Part shown: positions 33,022 through 44,116 of the stretch, piece by piece
Position numbering within the stretch: position 1 is the first letter of the stretch
How the letters are laid out: every line of letters begins with the position of its first letter
Assembly: GCA_018296165.2 (NCBI GenBank)
Contig: JACKQL020000058.1
Span: 265,297 to 329,296, forward strand
Direction of reading: 5' to 3'
DNA from: Termitomyces sp. T153
Taxonomy: Eukaryota; Basidiomycota; Agaricomycetes; Agaricales; Lyophyllaceae
DNA: 64,000 bases
Position numbers and translations under genes: made by a program
Notes under the pieces: model-generated
What the model saw: only the letters and a program-made list of their open reading frames with translations
Told to the model about the DNA's origin: nothing
The model's database searches: none

Positions 33022-34870
33022 CTAAGAGTCATGATGTTGTTCTACAATGTGCCAGCAAAGTTCTGAAATGTTAGGCACATAAATGTGTCCTCTGAAGGTC
33101 AGCAGCCCATCCTGAAGACCCCACTCATCAGCATGCACTGACTTGACTCCACTTGCCTGTTGAGCTTGTAGGGCCTGTGCAGCCTGGGCAACTGCATCCT
33201 CCTGTGCACCCTCCTGGTTCCCTTGTCTAATGTCCCTTAGAATGTTTGCCTCATCTCCTTGAGCTACAATCCCTTCTAGTGCATGGATGGCAAAGAGCTC
33301 TGGCTTGAGGAAGACAATGTTATTGTTATCTCTTACTCCAGTGCCATGGTCAGCCTGCCTGGACAGTGCATCTGGTTTGCCCATGCTCTGTCCTAGTTTG
33401 TGGTGCAATGAGAAGTCAAAGTTGGCCAGATACAGAGACCATCAAGCTTGACGTCAATTGAGTTTCTTAGCAAAATGAAAGTACTCCAGGTTCTTGTGGT
33501 CTATCCAGACTTTAAACTTATGCCATGCACCCTCAAGGAAATGCTGCCATTCTTCAAAGGACCAAATAATTGCCAGCATCACCTTGTTATGAATCTTGTA
33601 GTTCCATTCTACTGCATTAAGGCTCTTGGAGTAGAAGGCTACTGGATGCTATTTGCCATCTTCCTTTGACTGCTGGGAGAGGACTGCCCCTGTAGCAAAG
33701 TCTGAGCTATCTGCTTCCACATAGAATGGAGAGTTATCATAGGAGAACAGGAGGACTGGCTTTGAGGTCACACTTTGCTTGAGAGCATTGAAGGCAGCTT
33801 GCTGAGGGGGCTCCCACCGCCATGCAGTATCCTTAACTATGAGGTAGAAGAGGGATCATGCATGGTGGGAGAAATCTTGTATGAACCTCTGATAGAAATT
33901 GACAAACCCAAGAAAGGCCTGAACTTCCTTCTTGTTCCTTGGCTCAGGCCACTCTGCTACACCTGCCACTTTAATGGGGTCCATCTTGGCTGTTCCATAC
34001 AAAATAATCAAATCCAGGTACTCCATTTTAGTCTGTTCAAATTCGCACTTCTCAGGCTTTAAATAGAGCTAGTGTTGGTGGAGGCATTCTAAGACCATGC
34101 ATGTGACTGGCGATGCTCCTCCAGAGTCCTTGTGTAGATGAGGATATTGTCAAGATACACGCAGACAACACCTTCTGCAATCAGATCATGGAAAATGTCA
34201 TTCATCATAGTCTGGAAGGTGGCTGGACTATTGGTGAGACCAAAGAACATTGCCAGAGGTTCAAAGAGTCCATGATTAGTTTGGAATGCTGCCTTCCACT
34301 CATCCCCTTCTTTGATGTGTACATTGTTGTAGCCCCAGCAGACATCCAACTTTGTAAAATAGCATGCACCTCAAAGGTTATTGACAAGTTCTGAGATGAG
34401 TGGCAAAGAATAGTGGTTCTTCACTGTCATCACATTCAGGACACAATAATCCTGAACCAGACAAAGAGACCCATCCTTCTTCTTAATAAAGAAGACTGGG
34501 GAGGCCATTGGAGACTTGAAGGGTTGTATTCATCCTGAGCTAAGATTCTCCTGCAGAAAAGCATCCAGCTCATCCTGTTCATGGAGTGTGAGTGGATAGA
34601 CCTTGCAGCTGGAGGGCTCTGCATCTGGTATTAGCTCAATTGCATAATCCTACTGCTTGCGCTCTGGAAGTGAATCAAAGGAGGCCTTGGAGAATACATC
34701 CTCAAAGTTGTGGAAGTGATTGGGAACAGTGCTATGGAAAGGCTTGGGCTGTGAGTTTGCCACAAATGCCTTAGTCAGATGCTGAGAAATTGTCTGACTG
34801 GCCCAAATCTCTGCCACTGTAGGAGGGGGGCAGAAGGTTGTAGCATAGATCCAATCACCCACCTCTATGG
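33022..34870 (-). pseudogene. Gypsy reverse transcriptase and RNase H (second family)
   Basis: RT blocks seen in the minus strand are [75 protein letters not shown] and [12 protein letters not shown]. The catalytic YLDD reads YLDN. RNase H remnants and SMGKPDALSRQADHG follow at 33022-33408, then the start of the integrase zinc finger. In-frame stops are frequent. Confidence 0.85.
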
Positions 34871-35740
34871 TCTCATCTGGGGACTCTGCATCTGGAGTAC
34901 AGGTCCATTCTCCTTCACCTTCCTCTTCCTCTGGAGATTCACACCCAACACCTCAGACATCCTTGTAAAGGGCCTCTCTATGAGGGAATGCCAGAGGGGG
35001 GGGGGACTCAGGAGGTTAAGATCAACATAAGGGAGATGCCCAGCATGACAATCACGCACAGCAGCATGCTCACAAACTTTGGCTCTCTGCTCTTTATGGG
35101 CTTCTTTTGCACAGGTAACACAGCAACATGAGCAACAACTCATCTTCACCTCACCCTTGGTCCAGTCAATTTCTGGGTTGTGTTCACATAGCCAGGTGAA
35201 CCCCAAGATCATGTCTTGCTTTTCCAAACTAGTGATGGCAAAAGCAGCTCACTCTGAGTAGTCTTGGTAGTGGAGGACCAGGTCCACCACAGAACAAATA
35301 GAGCTAGCTTTATTAAGTGTACCATCAACATTGTATACAGGGATAGGATGAGAAAGGGGGTGAGTGGTCAGGCAGTGTTGTTGCACATAGTCAGTGTCAA
35401 GGAAGAGGCCTGTTGCACCACTGTCAAGGAGGGCAACCACACTTTGGATCTGCTGGGTGTCCATCGTCTCAATTTCCACCTGTAGCTTCAGGGAGTTGGT
35501 AGAAGGGGTGGAAGCAACAACATAATGATGGGGGAGGTGGCATTCCCATGCAGGGATCCAAAGGCGTGGGCTAGAGAGTGTGTTTCCAGCTGAGACTTTA
35601 GCTGGAAGGGGAGTTTGTACATCTGAGAAGGGGCTTTTTATCATTTCAGGCATAGTATCAACAATGGCAACAGATATATTTGATTTTATGGACAGGGAGG
35701 CAAAACAATTAGTACTGGGCAATGGGGGCATACTAGTCAT
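34865..35740 (-). pseudogene. Gypsy aspartic protease
   Basis: The active-site motif ALLDSGATGLFLD (DSG) is clear, followed by LEKQDMILGFTWLCEHNPEIDW, the usual C-terminal block leading to RT. A frameshift or stop separates the two frames at about 35230-35250. Confidence 0.85.
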
Positions 35741-35939
35741 CCATTGCCCTTTTAAAAATCCTCAGACTCTGTAGGAACCTCCTCCAATACATTGGCCACT
35801 TCTTCAGAATGGACCAGCTATAGGTGCATCTGGAGAGGGGATTCCTGTGGCATCCCAGGCTGCAAGGAGTTGGATGAGCAGCTCTTTTTGCTCCAATCCT
35901 GACAAGTAGCGAACTTCTAGCCCTTGAGGATAGTAATGG

Positions 35940-37060
35940 ACAAAATGACCTGCCTTTTCACAGTGTTGACACAGCAAAGGGGTAGTGGACTGCTGTCAGG
36001 AAGCATCAACATCCATTGGGACTTCTTGAGGTAGGGAGCACAGAGGAGCAATATGAGGCATGAAGGAAGGAGCTGCACCTGGTCATGACAATGCTAATGC
36101 AGGTGCAGAAGAGGGAGCTCAGGGAGTGAACCCTCCACAAGAAAAAGGGAAGGTCGAGGGTTGCGTCCACCACAACTCACATTGCAGTTCCATGAGCTGC
36201 CACTGCTTGCATGCCACTTTGTACCAGGTATTGACACGCTCATCATCTGGGTGCTCCTCTGCCATGCTGTCAATATGATCCCTGAGAGAGGAGTGGAGTC
36301 TGTCATGGAAGGTTAGGCAGAGTTGTAGACCTTTCAGATATCCAGCCTGTTCAACTAAGGCACAAAAGGAGTCAATGTACTCATTAAGTGACCACTTTCC
36401 TTGACTATACTGAGTTTGGTCTTGAAGAGAAAGAGCTGCAGTTTTGGCAGGGTCAAGGGGAAAGAACTCTGCTTGGAACTCCTTCTCAAACTCTGTCCAG
36501 CTAGAGAAACTCTCCACTCCTCCTGGGCATTGAAAGATATGCAGTGCATAAGTTGAGGCTAGACCAGCCTTCATGTAGGAGAGGACCCAGGCAATTTTCA
36601 AGGCATCCAAGGTAAAGGCTTCACTGCTCAGCTGGATATAGGTGATGCAGGACTAGAGGAAACATTCTCCAGCCTTACAATCTCCATCATATATATCAGG
36701 GAGTGCAGGATGAGGGAGGTTGGAATGAGGAGCTGAAAGGCCTAAGCCAGATGCAGATGCAAACTATTTTGCAGCAGCTGGAGCCAAAAAGCCTGAGCTA
36801 GGTGCAGACACAAATCATTCTGCATCTGCTGGGGGCATCAAAGGAGTGGTAGGAGCAAGGGGGAGATGTTCCAGAAGGGCTTGTGGAGAAAGGGACACTG
36901 CTTCAGTAGTTTGACAGAGTCTAGTGAGTTCAGCCATGTGGGAAGTAAGGGAGGCTTGGGTGAGTTGAACCTGTGTCTCCAGGGACAGCAAACAACTCCA
37001 GGCATTGTCCTGGAGGCTTGAAGCATCAGGGGAAGGTGCTGGAGAGGTTGGCTGGGTCAT
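35940..37060 (-). pseudogene. Gypsy gag with degenerate zinc knuckle
   Basis: The capsid-like region (36119-36610) contains YMKAGLASTYALHIF, WTEFEKEFQAEFFPLD and EYIDSFCALVEQAGY, typical of retrotransposon gag. An N-terminal Pro/Ser-rich piece is open at 36815-37060. The zinc knuckle near 35940-35985 reads CQHCEKAGHFVHYY: the last Cys of CCHC is replaced by Tyr (TGT to TAT, a G-to-A change). Confidence 0.82.
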
Positions 37061-37176
37061 AGGAAGGGCACAGGGGCACTAAGACACTGGTGGGGGAGAG
37101 ACCTTTTAAGGAACCAAATAGAAGCTCAAGTAACTAAAAAGGGGGCTCCCAGACCAAAAATGGAGACTTGTTCTGC

Positions 37177-37617
37177 TGTAAGGGCAGCCTCTGGAGGCTG
37201 TGGCTCAATCACACAACTGGCAAAGGGAAATCCAAAGTCTATTCAGTACTGTACAGTGTCTACTGAGATAACTACTCACCTGGCAAAGGGAAATCCAAAG
37301 AGAACAAGTTTGGGGATTCCCTAGGCCAGGTGTGACACTTCAGAGGCTTCAGAAGCATGAGAAACAACTGTACAGTATGACAGAGAAAAAAGACACAAGT
37401 GATGTGTCAGCAATTGGTCAGCAGTTACATAAGCCAGTGGCAGTGTCAAAGGGGCCACACTTGTCTGAATTATTGACAGAGAACTGGTGCAGCCTGAGGG
37501 CTGAAACTAGGACCAATAGATAAGGAAAAGGAAGGAGAATAAAGGAAAACTATAATAGAGCAAATCTAGCAAGAACTGGAGAAGGAGACGGGAACACAAG
37601 TGAGACGTCCCCTGACA
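37177..37617 (-). repeat. 5' LTR (right)
   Basis: The LTR runs from TGTAAGGGCAGCCTCTGG to CGTCCCCTGACA and is followed by the ATATC target duplication at 37618-37622. Confidence 0.92.
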
Positions 37618-37622
37618 ATATC

Positions 37623-39390
37623 AATAATAGGAGACAACACAGTGGAACAGACTGACAAAGACTTCAACTATTGGGCAAGGGACCTCCCTTTCAAGGGACT
37701 AGATTTTGCTTGCTTGCATAGAGGCATAGTGAACTCGACATGTATTAGACAGATACAGATGCAAGGGGTAGAGAGAAGGACAGGATACAGAAGTACAGAG
37801 CCAATGCTGCCAGACCAAACACCTTATTATATGGAGGAGGATGACATATTAAAAAGGATAAATAATTTACAAAGAGTAAAAAGATAATGAACATGAAGAA
37901 TTAGGGCAGGGTAATTAGAACATTATATGACATAAATCCACATATGAAATGAACGGCCAAAGATGCAATGATGGCTAACAATACAGGACCCCATATCAGT
38001 ATATTCTACTAGATGACATGTCAAAGGGCAGAGTGATTCATATGAAGAATAAAGGTACTTTAATGAAATTCAATGGCAAAGCAAAAGAAGGCAGCATAGC
38101 ACAAAAAAAGAAAAGAGTACACAGTAAAGCACTGTTAATAGATGTACAAAGGGAAAATGTAAAATAGAAGACTCTGAGAGAATCACCAAACAAGCCAACT
38201 GTGAGACAGCAAAACAAGGGAATAAGGTAAACACAACAGGCCTGTCAGAAGCAATCAATGACAGATGTCCACATTGGAAGGGATGTGAGACATGAAGCAA
38301 CATGAGCAATTGAAATGATTCATAGAAGAAAACAGAGAGATGCAAGGCAACAGGAATGCTGTGGAAATGAGACCAACATGCACATAGTGAATCACACATC
38401 ATTAGTCAAGACATGACAGCAACATGAGAATTAGAACAGGACACCTATCAAGTAAGGAACAAGAACCAGTACACAGTTCAAATTGTCTATAAGCACACAG
38501 TAAATTCAGTACACAAATATAACATTACCTAAATGTACCAAAGATCATCTGCTTGATATGACACTGTACTGTGCTCCACAGGTCATGGTGTTGGCCAAGG
38601 ACTATGACAAAGCAAGAGCCAGTGAGTAAAATGTTTGGTCATACTAAATATTCATTACATTAATACTATCTTGCCTTGGTTTAATGTCAGAGACTGCACT
38701 TGAGCAAGCAATTATTAACCATGAAGAGGATGAAATGATGCTTGCCAACATTGCCAGTGTAAGTTCAGTAGAGGTGAGCACTGCCATTGCATACTGACCA
38801 AGAACAGGATCCTTCATGGGCAGAAGCAGTACAAATCAAAGAGATTGCAAACCCACAGACATGGAGATTGGTGTACATTCATGAAAACAGAGAGATTTTG
38901 GATGAGGAGCTATAAAGAGAAAACACAAGATTAAATGAATATATGTTACAGGTACAAATTATGCAAACTGGAAAGATTCAGAACAGGAGACATAGTAGCT
39001 GTTCAACTATTATTCCAGGTCATCAATCTGAGCAGAGGCAAACTGAAAATGCTCCTAGTATTGAGGTCCATTACACTCATTGATGAGAGCTTCAGATCAG
39101 TAAGCACATGTCACCAGAATCAAATGTATGTAATGATGCACATATATCTATATAGCCAACCCCACAATCTAACAATTCAGCACAGAGTGGAGCTAAAGCA
39201 GAAGCTCAGGGAGATAGTGAGCAACATCTCACACAGAATGGAGGTTGACTTAGCTTGATGTACCAAAGAACCATATGGCCACCCATAGTTCCAGGATAAT
39301 ACTGTAAAGCCATACATAAATATAACATTGGCAGGCATGAACATGCCTCAACATCAATGAGATTGACTGCCAAAGAAATGCAGGGGTTAC
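37623..39390. other. CpG-poor DNA, no gene recognised
   Basis: Short frames occur on both strands but none has domains. The left edge directly continues the DNA that lies left of 31460, once the LTR element is removed. Confidence 0.4.
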
Positions 39391-39408
39391 TATGCTATTC
39401 AGCTGATC

Positions 39409-39850
39409 CAGATTACACAATCCATTGCTGTAGCAATGGCTGACCAATCAAACCACCTTTTGTTAATTGCATTACATCATCCATTGCTGCAGCTGCACAT
39501 GACTAAGCAATCCAGTGTTTTTTGTATAAATAATGCAAAGTGAACACAATTATAAAATTAGCTCACCCAGATTACACAATCCATAACAGAGCTGATCCAA
39601 TGCCCATGCATCCCTCATGACAACATTGATGGTAGTTGGTTTCTGACAACTCACAGTCATGTGTTTGTCACGTCAAAATATGTCTCCTCCTGTGCCTCCT
39701 TCCAGAGACATCACACTCAGATTACACAATCCATTGCTGTATTGCCAGATGACTGATCAACTGTTAAAGTGTTTTTGTTGATCAGATTACACAATCCATT
39801 GTTGGTAATGGTAGCTGACCAATCAACGCAGTGTTTTCGTTAAGTATTCA
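39409..39850 (+). repeat. Dispersed short repeat (AGATTACACAATCCATTGCTG) cluster
   Basis: The phrase AGATTACACAATCCAT occurs at about 39410, 39568, 39719 and 39783, with a diverged copy near 39472. Several copies are followed after about 25 bp by GACCAATCAA or similar and then by a T-rich GTGTTTTTGTT. Short hairpins such as CCATTGCTGTAGCAATGG are present. It may be decayed MITEs or a diverged tandem array. Confidence 0.6.
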
Positions 39851-40202
39851 ATCTCAAATAATGAAAAGTTGACACATTTTAAATTTACCTTTGTAAATTT
39901 GAATCGTTTCAATGAACACTGACACATTGCAAAAGTGTAATGAGAGAAATACAATATATATATTGTACATACACCACAATCAAAGAACAGAAACTAAACA
40001 AGAATAAAGAAAGACAAAACAAAATAAATGAAAACAAAAAAATACAAAAGGAAAAATAAATATAAAAACAATAAGAAAGAACTCACATGTTGTTTCCATT
40101 AATTAGCTGGTGGTTCATAGCTGGAATGAGCAAGGAATAGCCGGAATGGAGCGAAAATCAAAAAATTGAGGACAAGAAGGAATAGCCAGGAATAGCCATA
40201 GC

Positions 40203-40420
40203 CAGTGGTAATAGTTGAAGGGAGCGAATATCGAGGACAAGACAGGAATAGCAGGTGGTCATAGCTGGAAGGAGTAAAAATCGAGGATAGCTGGTGGTAA
40301 TAGCTGAAGGGAGCAAAAATCGAGGACAAGACAGGAATAGCCAGTGGTGATAGCCGGAAGGAGTAAAAATCGAGGATAACCGGTGGTAATAGCCGGAGGG
40401 AGCAAAAATCGAAAAAGATA
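40203..40420 (+). repeat. 90-bp minisatellite next to the duplication junction
   Basis: GTGGTAATAG begins at 40203, 40293 and 40383, giving a 90-bp period. Each unit is two related half-units of about 45 bp ending in AAAAATCGAGGA or similar. More diverged half-units extend left to about 40120. It ends about 110 bp before the start of duplication copy B. Confidence 0.85.
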
Positions 40421-40531
40421 CCCGGTCAGAGCAGATCACGTGCTTAAATACATCACGTGGGATCAAAAATCGAGGACAAAATTTGGCGCTTGAAGATGGA
40501 GTAAAAGCCTCGGCTACTTCGTAGACCTCGG

Positions 40532-40802
40532 AACTCCGTCTCAGCATTCGCCGATCAACTGATTACCATCACCTCACAGCCCCAATACTCTGGCCACAGT
40601 CTCGAGGTGAGCCCCTTCTTCCTCATACCTCTGACCCTTGTCTAAGACTTGAACGCAACAGGAACTTCGTGTCGCATTCCTGCAAGCAGGTCGCGAACTC
40701 ACATCCGCCGAGATCACTGCGCGCTCCCCAGCCCCACCGCAACGCGCGTTTGGCACTTCTTCATACCCTTTCACTCCCTCAACTGCTTCGCGTCGCTTTT
40801 GA
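40532..40802 (+). pseudogene. Truncated GLEBS-gene fragment
   Basis: The fragment begins in the middle of the equivalent of exon 3 (NSVSAFADQL). It keeps the same splice junction at YSGHSLE|ELRVAFLQAG (exon end 40606, next exon from 40662) and ends at the same TGA. The first two GLEBS-like motifs and the start codon are absent, because the duplication begins inside the exon. Confidence 0.75.
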
Positions 40803-41560
40803 TCACGATTTCAACTCGGTCCTGGAGGCATAAGTCCTCTGGGTAGGTTGTGATCTAGTGACGAGGTGTTGCTGCTGTACCGTACCAGGCAAGAAGTTCG
40901 TAGGAGCATCGATATGTTAGCTCGTCCAGGATGTCCTGATATTCTTGTCATTATCAGAACCAGGCGGCTTGTCTGATGCTCCTACGAAGGTCCTGATATT
41001 CTTGCCATTATCACGGCTTGATGGGATGGAGAGCGTTCTGCAGGGGACTTGTCCCGGGAACTCATTTTTCAGAACTCATATATTATGGATGTATACCCTC
41101 TCAGGCACTGACGAACGCTCCCCGCGCCCATTGGTTGTATGTCTGTGGCATGATTTCATTTTCCATCATTGTTGTACTTATCCGATAATTCTTCGGTGAT
41201 GTGTCCATGTGTGTAGACTCACCTGAGGAAATTTTATTTGCCCCTTCGAGGGTTCTAATACGTCGGCTTACTATCATCGCGATTCGCAAGGGGTGAATAA
41301 AGATATTGTGATCTTCCCCTGTAAAGCCCGGGATCGAATCAGAACACTTAAATCTTCACAGCCCTAGTGTGTAACTGGTGGTGAACGTACACACTATGTG
41401 TCATTGTACGCGCTATGTACATATCCATCAAGTATCAGCGATTTCTTGACGGCTTTGCTTAAACTTCCTATCAATAAATCATCCATCCGTCTCAAGATCC
41501 AGGCCTCTTGGTGCGAATGACGAGTGACCAAAAATTAAATTTCAGCACTGGCCATTAAAT

Positions 41561-41838
41561 CTGGACACACTGGATTCGAACCAGAGACAACGTGTAGCGG
41601 TCATGTGCCCATGCGTATAGACTAGTACGAGGATATACTATTGGATTTCAAGCTTCCGGTCTCCCTTACAGAGACAAGACGCTAGACCCTCGCTTGCTCA
41701 TTACAACCACTAGTTATGAGTCTAGGAGTCTCGACACGTGTGCGAGCGATAAATGCGTCAAAATTGTAAGCATATTCTCATTAAAGTGGCACCTGGATTC
41801 GAACCAGGAAAACTCTTCGGTTTCTAACCCTCTTCGCA
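41561..41838 (-). other. tRNA 3'-half-like relics, copy B
   Basis: The third and fourth relics of copy A are kept at 41561-41588 and 41786-41838. In the fourth, the T-stem is perfect here (CCTGGTTCGAATCCAGG) and the anticodon-like loop reads TTAGAAA, as in tRNA-Ser(AGA). The first relic is missing with a deletion of about 130 bp near 41184. Confidence 0.4.
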
Positions 41839-42067
41839 GCTTTTTCATCGGTTGGCATCCTTGTGAAAGATGTCGGCCGGGATGCCGCTGGTAAACTCAC
41901 TGTTCTATGTACTCACACCCGGGCCTATAGTCCTCCTTCGTACTCGCCGACAATACAATGAATAGGAAGGCAAAAGTACATTCATTTGTCTGTCTAACTC
42001 GAAAACGAGAATTGGCTCGAATGAATAAATATAGTGCTTAATGACGCATACGGGGATAGGGAGTCAT

Positions 42068-43336
42068 CTACAGTTCAGGGTCCCCCAAATAATCACTCGT
42101 GTCAAGTTGATTCTCTATCCCACCAGCACTAAATAAAACAGGTTGGGATGGCAGACGAACAAAACGACGGCCATAGATATGCATCATCTCGTTCTCCTGC
42201 CTACGGGTCATTTCACAGCGTACTTTCCATTTTGGATTTGCACCGCTATTGGTCAAGTACCGCTTGCATTCCAATATGTCGAAATCTGTGCTCGAAACAT
42301 CAAGGGTGACCTTCCGAAGGGCGGGAAATCGGAATCTCGGCGAGCTTGCGTACAAGTCTCTGATGTCGGCTGTGGATGTAATATTCAAGGACCGTAGAGT
42401 TGTCATTTGAATGTCTTGCGCCGAGCTAGGCAGCGGTGGGAGTAACGCTCGCGGTTGGTCCAGAATCGGGTCGTTGACTGCTCTGATGGTCTTGATATTC
42501 ACATTTACAAGGTGCACTCTTCCCCTCTCCAAGAGTGTTTTGCATTCATCCATTGATAGTGCACAATCAAGTGTGAGGTTGGCAAGGGTCAGACTCGTAA
42601 ACGCCGGTTGTTGTGTGAAGAACAATGGGAGTTGCTCTCTATTGCCTGTCCACTCAAGAGTCGTCAAATCGCGGGGAAGGAGGACCCTGTGTATGGCAGG
42701 AAGAACGCCGATCCCACCAGTTATCCTGATTCTCCCTTTGGGGAGGGATATAGTGAGTTTACTGCAGAGTCGACCACCACCAAGGGCCCTCCACGAGGAG
42801 TCCAACCGCTGGGTCAATAGCTCCAAATTTCCAGTTGACCACTCTGTATAGTAGCTCGAACTTTCATCAGAATCGTCCATGACCGCTTCAATAGGAAACG
42901 GTGCCATGCTTGAGGTACTCCAGAGACGGAAATTTTCAATTATCTCGTTATTTCGTTGTGCGATACTGTCGAAAGTCATCTTGAAGCGACACTGAACGAC
43001 CCGCAGAGTAAAACCTGTTTTTTTCTTGCGAGTGGATAGTTTGGCGGAGGTAAGAATAGTTGAATTCCGAGGATTCCTAGGTCCTCTGGTATTGCGATGA
43101 GAACGGCGATCTCCACCGTTATAAGATACCTGATCAGACGGGAGTGTGGTTTCGTGATCTTCCAGATGAGTTCCCTGGGTTGTTGATGTGATGGACTGGG
43201 AAGGGGAATTCGTAGAGCGCGAGGAATAGACTGCACGGTAAAACCAGATGGTGGCTCCAACAACTGCTGCCGAGAGCACAAGTTTCGAGGTTTTGGCCAA
43301 GTCTAAACTGTGAGAAGTAGCGTGCATCGAAGACAT
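42068..43336 (-). CDS. LRR-like protein with N-terminal membrane segment, copy B
   Basis: This is the counterpart of 3274-4503, with 422 residues. It starts three codons further upstream (MSSM) and ends in YLGDPEL because a C-run is one base shorter. Differences from copy A are concentrated in the N-terminal 100 residues (for example YSSRSTNSPSQ against YPALSRNPPSQ). The LRR-like C-terminal half is nearly identical. Both frames are intact, so both copies could be expressed. Confidence 0.6.
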   Translation of the reverse strand: MSSMHATSHSLDLAKTSKLVLSAAVVGATIWFYRAVYSSRSTNSPSQSITSTTQGTHLEDHETTLPSDQVSYNGGDRRSHRNTRGPRNPRNSTILTSAKLSTRKKKTGFTLRVVQCRFKMTFDSIAQRNNEIIENFRLWSTSSMAPFPIEAVMDDSDESSSYYTEWSTGNLELLTQRLDSSWRALGGGRLCSKLTISLPKGRIRITGGIGVLPAIHRVLLPRDLTTLEWTGNREQLPLFFTQQPAFTSLTLANLTLDCALSMDECKTLLERGRVHLVNVNIKTIRAVNDPILDQPRALLPPLPSSAQDIQMTTLRSLNITSTADIRDLYASSPRFRFPALRKVTLDVSSTDFDILECKRYLTNSGANPKWKVRCEMTRRQENEMMHIYGRRFVRLPSQPVLFSAGGIENQLDTSDYLGDPEL

Positions 43337-44116
43337 CTACTTTATACCTTGTGAGAAACCTTCGCAAGGACTGGCGTGAAATACTTACGTTGATGAAAAC
43401 AGAACGGAAACAGGAGTTGTATGTTTTGAAACCTTGACAAATGAACTTCTGAGTCCGATGAGAGGGTCCCTTGAAATGTAGGCTTGGAAGTAAACTTAGT
43501 GCTTCTTTAAATGAAATGCCGACCTTTTGTCTTTTGACACAATGAAAATCTGTAGGTCTCTGGTTCACAAGACAATATGGTGATTCTATCTCGTGATGGA
43601 AGACAATTGTAGTCCCTGCAGCTCAATACATACTCAGGGTGGCAGTTAGCGAAGAGGCTTTTGTCAAAAGATAATCAAGACGAAACGAGAAAAGGCCGCC
43701 AGAAAGCAAAACAAAAGAAGGTTTAATAAGGACTTCAATGAAAACGATGCTTGGGGCTTTCTTTTTGTTATATACGCAAAAAGGTATCCGGTATACAGAT
43801 AACAATAAACCGTGAAAATTGGACTGCCAAGTACTAGGAACTGCGGTGGCGACGAAGACTTTCCTTTGGCAAAATATAATTTGTTTTCTTATCGCCAAAT
43901 AGAAAATCTGAGAAAGAGGGCAAACGCTTACTATGCACTGCATCAAAATCGTGCTTTTTTAACGGAAGGGGTTGTTGAAGTCATGATGGTGATATTTCGA
44001 GACCAAGGAAAGACCTAAGATCACAACCTGAAATGGGCAACCGGTCCAAGGTCGACTCTACTCCACATGGGTTGGTCAGTCTAAGAACATCAGCAATAGA
44101 TATTAAAGTACTACTA

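Larger units (their letters stand above)
31465..37617 (-). mobile_element. Complete but dead Ty3/gypsy chromovirus with paired LTRs
   Basis: Two similar LTRs of 440-441 bp bound 5.3 kb of internal sequence coding on the minus strand for gag, protease, reverse transcriptase, RNase H, integrase and chromodomain. Both LTRs start TGTAAGGG and end CCTGACA on the plus strand, and a 5-bp duplication ATATC flanks them. On the minus strand a purine-rich AGAAGGGGAGTGA lies immediately before the 3' LTR, as a polypurine tract should. Many stops and frameshifts show it is no longer active. The family differs from the gypsy element at 11.2-14.2 kb. Confidence 0.93.

Noticed and set aside
37600..37887. Plus-strand frame of 95 codons crossing the right LTR end
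   Set aside because: It straddles the LTR, target duplication and flank, so it cannot be an old gene.
39409..39850. CRISPR-like spaced repeats
   Set aside because: Spacing is irregular, repeats are diverged and the genome is eukaryotic.
40099..40547. Minus-strand frame of 129 codons with repeated SIFAPSGYYH-like peptide
   Set aside because: It is the translation of the 90-bp minisatellite. The period keeps the frame open by chance.
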